Positions 63,664 through 64,000 of a stretch of DNA of 64,000 nt are shown here, piece by piece. How positions within the stretch are numbered: position 1 is the first letter of the stretch; every line of letters starts with the position of its first letter. Position numbers and translations under genes: made by a program. Under the pieces are notes generated by a model. The model saw only the letters and a list, made by a program, of their open reading frames with translations, did no database searches and had not been told where the DNA came from. Origin of the DNA: Candidatus Saccharimonadota bacterium (lineage in GTDB: Bacteria; Patescibacteriota; Saccharimonadia; Saccharimonadales; Saccharimonadaceae); NCBI GenBank assembly GCA_017480035.1, contig JAFVBJ010000003.1, forward strand, positions 1-64,000. Direction: 5' to 3'.

Positions 63664-63749
63664 TTTCCCTCTCTTTTCTTATATCTATTATACCAAAAAA
63701 CATAAGAATTACCTTAAAAATCCAAGGTGTGCTATAATATTCAAAGGAT

Positions 63750-63825
63750 GCCATTGTAGCTCAGTTGGTAGAGCAGCTCATTCGTAACGAGCAGGTCACA
63801 GGTTCGATCCCTGCCAATGGCTCCA
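63750..63825 (+). tRNA. tRNA-Thr (CGT)
   Basis: Acceptor GCCATTG/CAATGGC, D-arm GCTC/GAGC, anticodon loop TTCGTAA (CGT), T-arm ACAGG/CCTGC-like with TTCGATC. Discriminator T and CCA are encoded. The last pair of the anticodon stem is an A-C mismatch (GCTCA/CGAGC). An extended -10 box (TGCTATAAT, TATAAT 63733-63738) lies upstream. Confidence 0.94.
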
Positions 63826-63872
63826 TTTTTTATTGGCAATTCGACGCCCGCCGAAAAGATTTCGCGAAAAGC

Positions 63873-64000
63873 CTACCAGCTTCCGCCGCCTCCACCACCA
63901 GAACCACCCCCAGAAAATCCTCCTCCGCCCGACGAGCTTGATGAGCTCGAACTTGACATACTAGACGTCGCCGACGCCATCGTCGAATTCATAAATGAAT
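63873..64000 (-). CDS. C-terminal end of a DUF2207-like membrane protein (partial)
   Basis: The frame enters from the right edge and ends at 63873. It reads MSSSSSSSSSGGGGFSGGGS and ends GGGGGSW. A Ser run followed by a Gly-rich tail ending SW is typical of DUF2207/YgcG-type membrane proteins common in CPR and Firmicutes. The main domain lies outside the window. Confidence 0.6.
   Translation of the reverse strand, partial: SFMNSTMASATSSMSSSSSSSSSGGGGFSGGGSGGGGGGSW

Noticed and set aside
1-64000. CRISPR arrays or Cas genes
   Set aside because: No regularly spaced direct repeats and no Cas-like proteins were seen.
1-64000. Recoded TGA (genetic code 25)
   Set aside because: Frames end cleanly at TGA as well as TAA and TAG, and core proteins need no TGA read-through.

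Overview
The window reads as a chromosomal segment of a member of the Candidate Phyla Radiation (Patescibacteria), most likely Saccharibacteria (TM7). This is inferred from gene content: reduced core genes, surface proteins with C-terminal membrane anchors, DNA polymerase I without a recognisable proofreading domain, threonyl-tRNA synthetase without a TGS domain, and no biosynthetic pathways. TGA is used as a stop, so code 25 (Gracilibacteria/Absconditabacteria) is not needed.

Layout. 0-0.4 kb: 5' end of a 16S rRNA gene (minus strand) behind a folded leader. 0.4-10.9 kb: DUF212 protein, a surface protein, gyrB-gyrA, and a HerA/TraM-like ATPase cluster. 10.9-12.8 kb: an RNA-rich gap with an undescribed small RNA candidate and tmRNA. 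12.8-16.2 kb: comM, then infC-rpmI-rplT-rpmB and RNase P RNA. 16.3-27.6 kb: a Nudix-RNase H fusion, site-2 protease, miaA, thrS, tRNA-Val, ndk, a Xer-type recombinase and prepilin peptidase. 27.7-31.3 kb: a complete diversity-generating retroelement (DGR) with template repeat, reverse transcriptase, accessory protein and a secreted target protein. 31.4-48.5 kb: a candidate RNA, mscL, orn, argS, an ABC exporter, pyrG, a peptidoglycan carboxypeptidase group, pheST, flavodoxin and tRNA-Lys. 48.5-55.7 kb: an AT-rich defence island (membrane protein, type IIG restriction-modification enzyme, RelE/YoeB-tailed protein) next to a type I-like methylase. 55.7-64 kb: queH, a glycosyltransferase, polA, a kinase-like gene, a beta-helix surface protein, tRNA-Thr and the tail of a DUF2207-like protein.

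Most notable: (1) The DGR. Template and variable repeats align over 205 bp without gaps and differ at 29 positions, every one an adenine in the template. (2) A fixed promoter geometry: in twelve genes the -10 box lies exactly six bases before ATG, which implies widespread leaderless transcripts and corrects several start codons. (3) comM and an unrelated surface-protein gene share an identical 43-bp promoter block plus two 12-bp boxes, which suggests a common regulon. (4) Two promoter-to-terminator units without a coding frame look like new small RNAs, and the tmRNA has an unusual tag and T-loop. (5) The AT-rich defence island includes a multi-pass membrane protein I do not recognise.

All assignments come from reading the sequence. 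No database search was possible, and residue positions are approximate.
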